A stretch of 64,000 nt of DNA from Manihot esculenta. Its lineage: Eukaryota > Streptophyta > Magnoliopsida > Malpighiales > Euphorbiaceae. The notes under the pieces were generated by a model. The model did no database searches. It saw only the letters and a program-made list of their open reading frames with translations, and had not been told where the DNA came from. The stretch's first letter is position 1. Every line of letters starts with the position of its first letter. The translations under genes and the position numbers were made by a program. The stretch is taken from positions 4,960,001-5,024,000 of the forward strand of contig NC_035170.2 of NCBI RefSeq assembly GCF_001659605.2. The letters are read 5' to 3'. Of this stretch, positions 1 to 9,398 are shown piece after piece.

Positions 1-1485
1 AAACAAAATACAAATGAAAAGGGTTTTTTTCTAATGAAGGTTGTAAATTCATGGGATGCTCCATCTGTCAAGTCCCACCTTCCTATAAATACTTTCTTTA
101 TTAAGATGTCACCAAAAGACAAACAAACTTTTCCATTTTCAAAATAAAGGAGGGAAAAAAAGAAGTGGGTGGCAAGGCAAGATCCTAGCTTAACGTAGAA
201 ATAGTGATTTCCTTCCATAAGGGTATAATGAAGTAGCTTTAAAACAAGATCAGGGCTGCTAATTCAACCATTCATTGGAACTGGAGACTGTTTCAATGAC
301 CAATCCAATTTAAGGGTAATTATTGACAAATATTAAACTATCCAGCAAAATGTGGCGAACCAGCAAAGCAGCAAAGAACTCAAAAACTTTAATTTTGTAT
401 AACTCCAAGTTTTAGCAAGAGAGTTAGAACTGAATTGCACGCCATGAGAATTGCTTTATGTGCTCTTATTGACAGATAATAGTGCACCAAGTATCAACAA
501 AATCTAGTGAACTGATAGACCCATAAAGAACTGGCGAGACTCAATCCTTGCTAAAACTACACCATTTTAATAATATAAAAAAAAGAGCCCATAATGACCT
601 TTCTGCCTCCTTTCTCTCCCTCATACTTTCCCATTGTCTCACTCCCTCACTATCTGCAATGAAATTCTCTCCATTCTGATTATCCATAATCCTAATATGT
701 GAATGCACTACACAAGCTCAACATGTGAAGTTTCTGGATTGATGGCCCAATCAAACATTCATATCAGAAAGCAAATCCATTGGCATTGCCAAAAATGGTA
801 TTTCTGCTGATCTAGAATTGAGACTCCAAACTCTAATTCAATTGCAAGAGAGTACCTAGGTTGAACCATTCCCCAATCTAGGAATAAAATGGACAGTGCT
901 GATTTTGTGGAACAGATAGTAGTTCGAAAGCTTAATTTCAGAATTACTAGGAGAATGGGAGCAGAGAGTTTTATTTCCACATTGAATTTCAAATTGATGA
1001 TACAGAGAAGCAAAATGAAAAATGAGTTGTCAGAAGTAATTTTGTTTCAGTTCACTTTTCGCCTTAAGACTAAAATGCAATGCTAATAGTTTTCATTGCT
1101 ATTTCTTCTGACTATGGAATTTTATTGCAAGTGATGCAAGCAATTTGAGTATCTTAACAGGCATGTTGATATCATATAAACGATCTGTGGTCCTGTTGGT
1201 AAATTCAAGAAATTTGTTGCATGTAGTGAATGCCGCGATGCTCCAATTGAACTCCTTTGACAGATTCCAAATTAAAGATTCCACAAGGCTGTTCCTATAA
1301 TTTTCTCGTCGGGTCAAAATTAAAACACAATAATAGCAATTGTAGAACTCAAAACTATTAACAGTAGTTCACTTCATAATCACAGCCAAATTTCTACTAC
1401 TCCACCAATCAATCCACAGATTCCATAGCTACCACGGACAGGAAGATGCCCATCAATTGAATTCGAACAGAATTCACATATCCCT
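1..1485. other. AT-rich DNA, no supported gene
   Basis: I see no convincing coding region here. If the gene whose first exon lies at 2141-2402 has a distant second exon, an acceptor-like AG on the minus strand at 718-717 is followed by codons A-C-V in the right phase. That match is short and I do not count it as an exon. Confidence 0.4.
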
Positions 1486-1680
1486 CGTTCGTATGATTTA
1501 GTTTGCAAGAAAAAATTCAAACAAATTTTTGTAAAATCATGCAAAATTTCTACTTTTAAAATGAACATTTTTAAGTAAAAAAAGAATTGAATTCTTTCAT
1601 TCCAAACAAAAGAATTGTTAGAAAAGAAATCAATTGAATTGAATTCTTGTAAAATTCTTGATTCCAAATGGAAGGATAAG
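1486..1680 (-). mobile_element. MITE-like element, copy A
   Basis: The reverse complement of this stretch matches 1900-2062 over almost its whole length, sharing blocks such as GAATGAAAGAATTCAATTC and GCATGATTTT. The outer ends carry CGTT(T)GG-like motifs, as in plant hAT or Harbinger MITEs. The superfamily is not certain because no clear target-site duplication is visible. Confidence 0.5.
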
Positions 1681-1899
1681 AAACACACTCTAAGAAGAAA
1701 TTAAAAATGACACAGCACCACCAGTAAGATATTCCTCAAACCATTAACCCATAAACCAAAACCCCTAAAATAGACATGTACAAACTTGATTTCTATACAT
1801 GTTAACAAAGGAAGCATGCACTTAGGCATAAACAACCAAACCCACAAATGAATAAAAAAAAATGATGTGCAAGAACCAATTCCAGCACAAGTTCACAAA

Positions 1900-2062
1900 C
1901 CCTTCGTTTGGTATAAAAAAATCCGCAAAAATTCAATTCAACTGATCTTTTTTAACAATTCTCTTGTTTGAAATGAAAGAATTCAATTCTTTTTTAACTT
2001 AAGAAATTTTCATTTTAAAGGGAGTTGAATTCTTGCATGATTTTGCAAGAATTCATTTGTTG
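1900..2062 (+). mobile_element. MITE-like element, copy B
   Basis: This is the inverted partner of the copy at 1486-1680. It lies about 80 bp downstream of the predicted splice donor of the first exon at 2141-2402, so it would fall inside that gene's first intron. The two copies could fold into a long imperfect hairpin in the pre-mRNA. Confidence 0.5.
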
Positions 2063-2140
2063 CAAAAACGATTGATGCTAAATGAACGGAAAGAAATACA
2101 CAGAAATGCGAACAAAAGGAGGAAGAAGGAAATAAGTCAC

Positions 2141-2402
2141 CTCCACAACAGAAACAACAGTAACAGCAAGTGAGGACCATGAGAGTTTCTCTGCAAACTA
2201 GAGCAGCTTTTTCTAAGAAAAAATTCTTTGAAAAGGATGTCTCTTCTGAAACTCCCCCATCATCCAAGAGCTTATCCTGGTTGCCGCCGCTTTGCTGAGA
2301 CCGCTGCTTCTCGCTTTTCATTCTGTGAAGGTTCCACTCCAGCTTTTTCAGATACGCGATCTTGAAAGAGTCCCTTATTCTCAGAGAAGGCCATAGATGC
2401 AT
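2141..2402 (-). CDS. First exon of a small plant protein of unknown function
   Basis: The chosen start gives MHLWPSLRIRDSFK, then a charged stretch (KLEWNLHRMKSEKQR) and a cysteine cluster CCYCCFCCG near the exon end. Reading on past the cluster gives low-complexity sequence. The GT at 2140-2139 (context GGAG|GTGACT) is therefore read as a splice donor in phase 1. From memory, short plant proteins of unknown function share this layout: MHLWPSLRIRDSFK start, amphipathic helix, Cys cluster, short acidic tail. The family name is not known to me. An in-frame ATG lies 36 nt upstream, but it precedes a CT-microsatellite-encoded stretch (EREREM), so the second ATG is preferred. The terminal exon was not found with confidence. 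Confidence 0.55.
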
Positions 2403-2423
2403 CTCTCTCTCTCTCTCTGCGAC
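2403..2423. repeat. CT/GA microsatellite in 5' leader
   Basis: A run of TCTCTCTCTCTC lies just upstream of the predicted ATG at 2402. On the coding strand it is a GA-rich stretch of the type common in plant 5' UTRs. Confidence 0.7.
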
Positions 2424-2442
2424 TGCGAAAGTTTTCACTTAG

Positions 2443-3435
2443 CTAGAGCTTCGAGCTGGAATTTCTCAACTAGATTTCTGGGAAAAAGAGCCGAAGCCTA
2501 AAAGCAAATCGAAAGCAGCTGGACTGCAGCGACGTCGTTCTTCTCTATTCAGTAAATTTTTTTTCCCCTTCTTTTAATTGCTTTACCGCAAGACAAAGGG
2601 TCGAATAACCCTTGCACTGCTTATTTTTTGGGATGCACAAAATAAAAGGGTAAATTTCACAGCAGTCCCTGAATTTACAACTTATCATTTTTAAACTTTA
2701 ATTTGTAACATAAAATTTTTTTAAATTTGAAAATAAAAATAAAAACAAAATTTGAAAATAAAAATAAAAGAATTATTGTTATTTTTTTTAAAACAATAAT
2801 TAGAGAAAAGAAAATGGAGAAGATCATGCGAATTAGATTTCTTAATTTTCTTTTGTTTTTTAAATATTATTAATAATTTAAAGTAAAAAAAAAAAGAGAG
2901 TAAATGAAAAAGTCAAAATGATGGTGAAATCTATTTGAAGGTAAAAGCTCTATTTAGTTTTTTAAATTATGACATGATAATCAAGTAAACTCTTTAAATT
3001 TTTTATGTTTAAGTAAGCTTTAAAATTAAAAATAAAAAATAAAAAAAACGTTTAAATTTTTAAAATTTAATTAAATAAGTCTTTAAAAATAAATAAGTAT
3101 TTTCTTTCAATTCATATATATTTTTTCTATTAATTTCTCCACCATACTTAGTATTTGTTTTTTTAGAAGAGGGAAATTAAATTTTAGTCACACAGATTTT
3201 TAAATATATGGGTAATTTTTATTTATAGTCTTTCAACTTTATTATAATTTTTATTTATATGATTTATTCGGTTTGGTTCGGTTTTGAATCGAACCGACCG
3301 AATGCTCATAACTTTGCAAATGGGGCTGATTGCTTAAATGCTTTAAACATGAAATTCTCCAAAATCATTTGAATCAATTTGTTCCCCATCGTAAAGAGAA
3401 ACACAACTTGTTTACTCACCGTTGATCTCTATGTT
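2443..3435. other. AT-rich intergenic DNA with a MITE fragment
   Basis: No gene is visible. Around 3266-3312 a stretch with TTCGGTTTGGTTCGG and its near inverted copy, ending GACCGAATGCTCA, matches the terminus of the GGTGAGYATTCGGT MITE family seen complete at 39265-39691 and 40805-41242. Confidence 0.5.
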
Positions 3436-4395
3436 CACTACAAAAATATAATAAAATGCAAACAGAATTTACTATGAATCTGTTTATAATTTATAAACCA
3501 ACGTTGAAAAAATATTATTTTCTTTACAATTTGATTTTCGTCCATTTGTAAATTTATTGATATCAATTTAATTTCACAAACGGATTAATATTAATTTATA
3601 AATTTATTTATATTTATTTAATTTTATAAATAGATTATATCTTTATTTTTGTAGTTTAATTTTATAAACAGATTACATATCCGTTATTATATCTCCATTT
3701 ATAAATCTATTTATTTTCATTTAATTTTATAAATAGATTACACATTAATTTGTGGATTCGTTTATATTCACTTAATTTTACAAACTATTTAATTTTTTAA
3801 ATAAATTATATGTCTATTTATAAATTTATTTATATTTATTTAATTTTATAAATAATTTATATATTTATTTTTAAATCTATTTGTGATAAATTAATTTTAC
3901 AAATAAACTATACATCCATTTGAGTTATCTGTATTTCTAAATCTATTTGTGATAAATTAATTTTACAAATAAACTATACATCCATTTGAATTATCTAATT
4001 AAATTTTATAAATAGATTTCATGTTCTGTATTTATTAAATTTTATAAATAAATTTTATGTTCGTTAAATTATATCTATTTAATTTTAGAAGCAAATTATA
4101 TATCTGTATTTAAATACGTTTATGTTCATTTAATTTAACAAATAGATTATATGTCTGATTGTGAATCTATTTATATCCATCTAATTTTTTAAATAAATTA
4201 TGATTTGTATCTATTTAATTTTACAAATAGATTATACGTTGATTTGAGAAGTCTCTTGTGTCTATTAATTTTATAAACAAATTTTGTATTCATTTATAAA
4301 TCTATTTATATTATTTAATTTTACAAACAGATTATATATCTGTTTATAAATCCGTTTATATTTATTTAATTTTAATTTCATATCGATAAATTATA
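3436..4395. repeat. CACTA-like terminus and degenerate AT-rich array
   Basis: The block opens with CACTACAAAAATATAATAAA, the typical terminal sequence of plant CACTA (En/Spm) transposons. About 900 bp of degenerate repeats of roughly 45-60 bp follow, built from ATTTATAAATCTATTTATA and TTTAATTTTATAAATAGATT. Dense subterminal repeats are usual in CACTA elements. The expected opposite terminus (TTTTTGTAGTG) is not seen nearby, so the element is truncated or only its left end is present. No transposase is seen. Confidence 0.45.
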
Positions 4396-6370
4396 GATAA
4401 TGAGGAGTTTTACTTCCCTATAAAATGGAAAAGCCCCTCTTCCTTTTAAAATTAGTACATGATTTTTATATGTTATGGACCTAATATGGAATCTATAAAA
4501 AGTTTAAATATTTTAATTTTAAAATATTTTTTATTTAATTTTATTTTTAAATTATTTTTAAACTCTAATTAATAATTGAGCTTAAATATAAACTTATCAT
4601 GAGTTGAACTCAAATTAAACTCAAGTTTATCAAATATTTCATGAGAATTGAATTTCAATTTATAAATTTTATAATATGTAAAATTCAACTTTAAAAATAT
4701 TTTAGTTCAATTACACCTTTAACCACATGAATAAAAGTTAAATTAATTAGCAGCTTTGTCTATAAAAAATTATAAAATATAAATAAATTAATTAATAACA
4801 GAGAGAGAACTACGAGACGAGAAACTAATTTAGAGAGAAAGACAGTTAAAAAGTCAGAGATGATATGGTAGAGATTATTTGGAGTCAACCATGAATTCTC
4901 TTATCAGTCAAGTAGGATTACATGTTGATGAGATTTTGACTTTTGATTATTGATAAAATGAAAGAAAAATTAATTTTAATAAATTATGAATTTTAATTTA
5001 TTTAGGAATTTTAATTCGGATATTCAAGAGGTTTTAATTAAGATATAATCATGATATAAATGTGATTATGGAAAATTTTAAATTATTTTATTCAATTTGA
5101 TTTAAAATTTAATCGATTAAAAAATAATAAAAAATTTAGTAGAACAACATATGATAAATTTAGATTTTAATCAAAATTAATTTAAATTGATGATTAAAAT
5201 TGTGATTAATTTTAAAATTACAGTGTTCAAAATTAAAATAGAATATAAATGTAAATTTATGAAAAATTTTGATTTTTTTTAATAAGTTTTATTTATATAA
5301 ATATTTAATTTTTATGATAGAAAGAAAGTTGAGAGAAAATGAAATAAAGTGAAAAAATTATTAGTCGGAGAAGAAAAATATATATTTTTAAATTGTAGTA
5401 ATTCATAAAAATGTTATATCACGTAATAGAGAGTTTAATAATATTTAAATTAAAGTTAAGGAATTAAAAAAATAAAATAAGGTAATTAAATTGAAAATAC
5501 ACTCACAAGCTGAAAGGTTATGGGAATGGATGCTAATTCACAAGTTGCTCTAATGAATTTCTCCGCATATAGCATGCAGCAAAGGATAAAATTAGAGTTG
5601 TTATCTTGGTTCCTATACTAAAATTAGCTGCTCAAACGATGAAAGTGCAAAAGAATGGCTGAAAGGGAATAAAAATTTCACATTAAGCTAATGACAAAGA
5701 ACTTGCGTGAATATTTTATTTTTTCAAAGAAACCAAAGCTGCTTTTTTTTGTTTCTCTCCAAAAGATGTGCAAATATTTATTAAAGGGGCTGCCAAAAAA
5801 AGCCCAAAAGTTGCAACAATACATCCATGGCCTACAGAAGACACAATCAATACACGAGCAGATGAGATTTTCCTCTGTCTCTAACCTTTTAAAGAGAGAT
5901 TTTTTTTTTTTTTTTTTTCATTTTTCTTCTTCTGAGCTACATGCCTTTTTGCTGCCGTCGAAATCGGTTCTTCTCTGCTCCTTGGAGCAGGAGGATCTCC
6001 GGTATTTTATCTATGATTGTGCTTAGAAATTGTTATTTTCAGAATTATCTATTGTTTTGAGAAAATTAATGGTATTATTTCTTTTTTCAGTTTACCAATT
6101 ATCTCTACTAAACATAATAATTATTTTCTACAATTTTCTAAGAATATATCTCATCACCTCACTCTTTCTCTTAATTATTCTACTTTTCTAGCGGTGGATT
6201 AATAAAAGAGAAAAGAGAATTATTAAGATTGAAAAAATTAAGTAAAATAGATAGTAATTTAATATTTTGTTACAATTTAAGTTATTTAATTTTTTTTTAA
6301 TTATCAACGCAAAAACCAAGTGGTCGAATTTTTTGGTACACGATTTGAATTTATTTCAATATTTTTTAAA
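4396..6370. other. AT-rich intergenic DNA, no supported gene
   Basis: A 19-base T tract ends at 5918. Open frames near 5691-6202 show no recognisable motif and are interrupted by low-complexity runs, so I treat them as chance. Confidence 0.5.
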
Positions 6371-6407
6371 GTTATTTTGATAGGTGTATATGGTATATTT
6401 GCATTAC

Positions 6408-6444
<37 letters not shown>
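6408..6444. repeat. (TAA)n microsatellite
   Basis: About twelve uninterrupted TAA units lie about 230 bp downstream of the small peptide gene. A comparable ATT array (38549-38573) lies downstream of the paralogous gene. Confidence 0.9.
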
Positions 6445-6446
<2 letters not shown>

Positions 6447-6670
6447 CGATCTCATACTTGTAATAAAAGGTATGCAACTACAAATAAACAAAAAGGGAAA
6501 AAAATAAGTTGGAGGTTTACAAAATACATGGAAAAGAAATATAAAGTAGAATTTGCAGGAATCCAACCTTCCATGAACATAAAACCGAGGCACAGAGGCA
6601 CATGATCACACAAGCTGCAGCAGCAACACTGAGATGAAGGATAAGAGTCTTAGTACACAAATCCATCAGA

Positions 6671-6823
6671 TCACAAGAAGGAAGGAGTAACACCCATGAG
6701 ATCAAAACCAAATCTTAATGAAGGTTCCTGAAATGTTGAAATATGGAATGCTAAAGACTGAAGCGTAGGGAGAAGATGAAAACAGGAGAGAAGGAAGAAG
6801 AAGAGGGTAGTGATTGGAGCCAT
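6671..6823 (-). CDS. Putative secreted small peptide, copy 1 (50 aa)
   Basis: A single-exon frame encodes a 50-residue peptide beginning MAPITTLFFFLLSCFHLLPT. The first 24 or so residues look like a signal peptide: a short N-region, a hydrophobic Leu/Phe core and a small residue near LQSLA. The mature part would be about 25 residues containing FHISTFQEP and ending VTPSFL. A TATA-like element lies about 52 bp upstream. A clear paralogue sits at 38933-39082, with conserved start, hydrophobic core, SFHV/AFHI and QEP motifs, which argues that this is a real gene and not a chance frame. I do not recognise the family. It is not an obvious CLE, IDA, RALF or AG-peptide. Confidence 0.6.
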   Translation of the reverse strand: MAPITTLFFFLLSCFHLLPTLQSLAFHISTFQEPSLRFGFDLMGVTPSFL

Positions 6824-6874
6824 AAAGATATGTTTATGTGCATTGGTATGTGTCTTTTTCTCGAGACCAATGCT

Positions 6875-6884
6875 TAATATATAG
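6875..6884 (-). promoter_or_regulatory. TATA box of small peptide gene, copy 1
   Basis: CTATATATTA on the minus strand lies about 52 bp upstream of the ATG at 6823, a plausible core-promoter position if the 5' UTR is short. Confidence 0.4.
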
Positions 6885-7078
6885 AAATGGGTAGTTGCTA
6901 ATCTTTTCATATATGTCAATGGGAGTTGGCAAGGGTGGCCCAATTGTCAATTGAGTCAATTCAAGTGATAATTGACTAGATTTAATGCTTAACTTGCTCC
7001 GAAGCAATAGTTGTATGAAAAAACTTATCTCGTATGAATGTATATCGTAAAATAATTATGAAATTTTTATAAAAAAAT

Positions 7079-7180
7079 TTATCTAAATTGAATCTACATG
7101 ACTATGTATTGTAAGATAATAGTGAAACTCATATGAAACACTATACATTTATATTACGGATATAGATTCAATCTAGATAA
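7079..7180. mobile_element. Short MITE, copy 1 (102 bp)
   Basis: Terminal inverted repeats of about 21 bp: TTATCTAAATTGAATCTACAT at the left pairs with the complement of ATATAGATTCAATCTAGATAA at the right, with few mismatches. It shares length and terminal sequence with the element at 7561-7665. Confidence 0.5.
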
Positions 7181-7560
7181 GAATTATCACAACTGTAATT
7201 CTATATATAAAAAATTGTTAATAATTAATAATCATATTTTTTTGAATTGATCATCAAATTTACACAGTCTTACAAAAATTTTTATTTTCTACCACACTTA
7301 ATATGATAACTAGAAGCTTACCTTTAAGATATATGGTTTAGTTTAGTTTATATGATAACTCATGCAGGAATTGGAGGTTAACTTAATGGAAATCATTAAT
7401 AATATGATACAATTAGTTGTTCAAGATGCAAGTTTAATGCATTCTAATACAAAGGAAAAATCAATTTTTCTCACTCGACTCTCACTGGCAGAAGTCAAAA
7501 GAATGGAGAAAAGAAAGGAAACTCCTCGACAACTTGGCACGTTATTAGAATCAAAAAGAT

Positions 7561-7665
7561 TTATCTAGACAGAATCTACATAGACTCATAGTGTAAATAT
7601 ATGGGTTCCATATAAGTTTAAATCTCATTTTATACTACAAGTCCACATAAACCCAATTTAGATAA
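7561..7665. mobile_element. Short MITE, copy 2 (105 bp)
   Basis: It starts TTATCTAGACAGAATCTACAT and ends AATTTAGATAA. The two halves form an imperfect inverted repeat. Same family as the copy at 7079-7180. Confidence 0.45.
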
Positions 7666-7669
7666 AAAT

Positions 7670-8822
7670 TTTCCTATTAAAGTAGATTGTAAGATAACAA
7701 CAATTAATAATGGTAATGGTGTTGCTCCACATCAAATTGGCACAATACAAGTCCATTTGATTGTGGTTTGTATTTCTATAGAAAGAAGAATGGTGAGCAC
7801 TTCATAATTTTATAATATTTATGATGTAAATCAAAAGAATATAGCAACATTATTGGACACGATTAATTAGTTTGATAGCTAAAAAAAGATTTTCTCTAAG
7901 TTTTCAGAGAGAAAAAGTTTTTTGGTTTTAGGCTTTTACTTTGCCAATTAATCGGTTTCCCTTTATCCCTCTAAATAAAGGGGAACTTCTCTTTCTAACT
8001 TTATAGGTATACCTACTCCACTGCCAACTTGGATGCAGATACTCTTTTTATTTGATTTTTATTTTGTTGCAATGGAGCTCTAGGTGAGATTTTTTTTTTT
8101 GTCTACTTGTGTTTAGCTCTCTGGCTTGGTAGGTTGAAAGCCTCCCTAGATCTACCATTCCTAAGGCTGAATCCTGATGAAAGGAAGAAGGAAGTGGCTC
8201 CGAGAGCTAAGTCTCAAAAAGCACAAAGTGGTTATCAAAAAACACAACTCCCACCAGTGGTGATTGATGCGACTGAGGAAGTTATTCTTCTCTATCTATA
8301 GTGTCTAGTTTTCATCGCTTATAACCTGATTTGGATGGTGCATGTATTTGTCCTCACTAAAATCTACATTTTCTCTTTTATTTAGAAGATTTAGATATTA
8401 CTCGGCTTGTTGAAAACTGGAACAGAGAATAAATAATTAAATATTAAAATTAGATATTTATAAATGAAAACAGATATCTAAAACTAGTAGCGAACTGAAA
8501 AAAAAATAGAGCAACTCAAAACGTCTCTAACTCTCTCATTTTCTTGCTGATAGGTGATGATTAATTGATTATACAGCTAAAATCTAATTACACAGAATAC
8601 AAAAGAGATTAACAACTCTCATAAGTAAAATAAAAAAGCATGGTTAAGGTATAGTGAGTTGTACTATAATCAGCTATTTAACTTTTACATCATTACATTT
8701 ACAACAAAAAGTAAACTTTAAACAAAACATTAATTAAGACTTAAGTAATCTAAGTATTTAAAAAAAATCTCATCAGTCAACATGACCGATATTCTTTTAC
8801 TCCTTTTACCTTCGATATGATT
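7670..8822. other. Intergenic DNA, possible LINE-like fragment
   Basis: No supported gene. A frame at 8107-8301 starts at TTG and encodes a basic, motif-free stretch. The upstream T-rich leader is reminiscent of a truncated LINE, but nothing diagnostic such as RT or endonuclease is present. Confidence 0.3.
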
Positions 8823-9003
8823 GTATATGTAATACCCGGCTAGACTCCGGTATCGGAATTCCTACCGTCCGGTGGAATCTCGGATGTCGGAAGCCTCTAG
8901 TAGGGTAGAATCATGTTTTCATAAAATGTTTTAAGGTATTTCATGGTTTTAAGTATAATGGAAATAAGTTTTTGCATGAAAACAACCTTGAAGGAAAACT
9001 CAG

Positions 9004-9075
9004 GTTCGGCCGCCGAACCTCAAGTTCGGCCGCCGAACATGGCATGCATGCGGAGGCACGTTCGGCCCCCGAACG
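9004..9075. promoter_or_regulatory. GCC-box-like palindromes upstream of LTR TATA box
   Basis: Two copies of TTCGGCCGCCGAA and a related TTCGGCCCCCGAA lie directly upstream of the TATA box. Each 13-mer is a 6-bp dyad around one base and contains GCCGCC, the core of the GCC box bound by plant AP2/ERF factors. Binding is inferred, not shown. Confidence 0.5.
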
Positions 9076-9090
9076 TGGCCTGGCCAGCCA

Positions 9091-9100
9091 CTATAAAAGG
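9091..9100 (+). promoter_or_regulatory. TATA box of element 1, 5' LTR
   Basis: CTATAAAAGG lies about 265 bp into the LTR. The same box is at 33979-33988 in the 3' LTR and, reversed, near 22847-22858 and 15113-15124 in element 3. It should define the start of R. Confidence 0.7.
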
Positions 9101-9398
9101 GTCCCTTAGCCGAAAATGGGCGAGCTTTTTCCCCATTTTCGGCCAAGGTGAGTTCTCCGCCACCCCCTCACTGATTTTGAGTCTTTTCCTTCAGATCTTT
9201 CGAGTTTTTCACTAGTTTTCATCTTGTTTTGAAGATTTCCGAGTTTTAAGCAAGTTTTGGAGCTTTGAGGTTCAAGAACCCAAAAATCTCCCACCTCCGA
9301 GTTTAGGACGTCTCTCTCTCGATCTTCAAGAGGTAAGAGCCGATCTTAAGCTCATTTCATGTTTAAAGTAAGTTTTATGCAAGATCTATGGGGTAGAA

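Larger units (their letters stand above)
8828..9398 (+). repeat. Element 1, 5' LTR, first part
   Basis: This matches the start of the 3' LTR at 33644. Element 2 interrupts it at TAGAA (9394-9398). Relative to the 3' LTR it lacks a 72-bp segment in the block of TTCGGCCGCCGAA palindromes near 9010-9040. A strong TATA box lies at 9091-9100. Confidence 0.95.

Noticed and set aside
705..718. Candidate second exon of the gene at 2141-2402
   Set aside because: Only a minimal acceptor and an A-C-V match support it; the frame that follows has no recognisable ending, so it was not annotated.
5691..6202. Two open frames upstream of the small peptide gene
   Set aside because: Interrupted by an 18-19 T tract, composition typical of AT-rich intergenic DNA, no motif.
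6384..6605. Frame with poly-isoleucine
   Set aside because: Translation of the TAA microsatellite.
8107..8301. Basic 64-codon frame, possible LINE ORF1 fragment
   Set aside because: Starts at TTG and has no diagnostic domain; too little to call.
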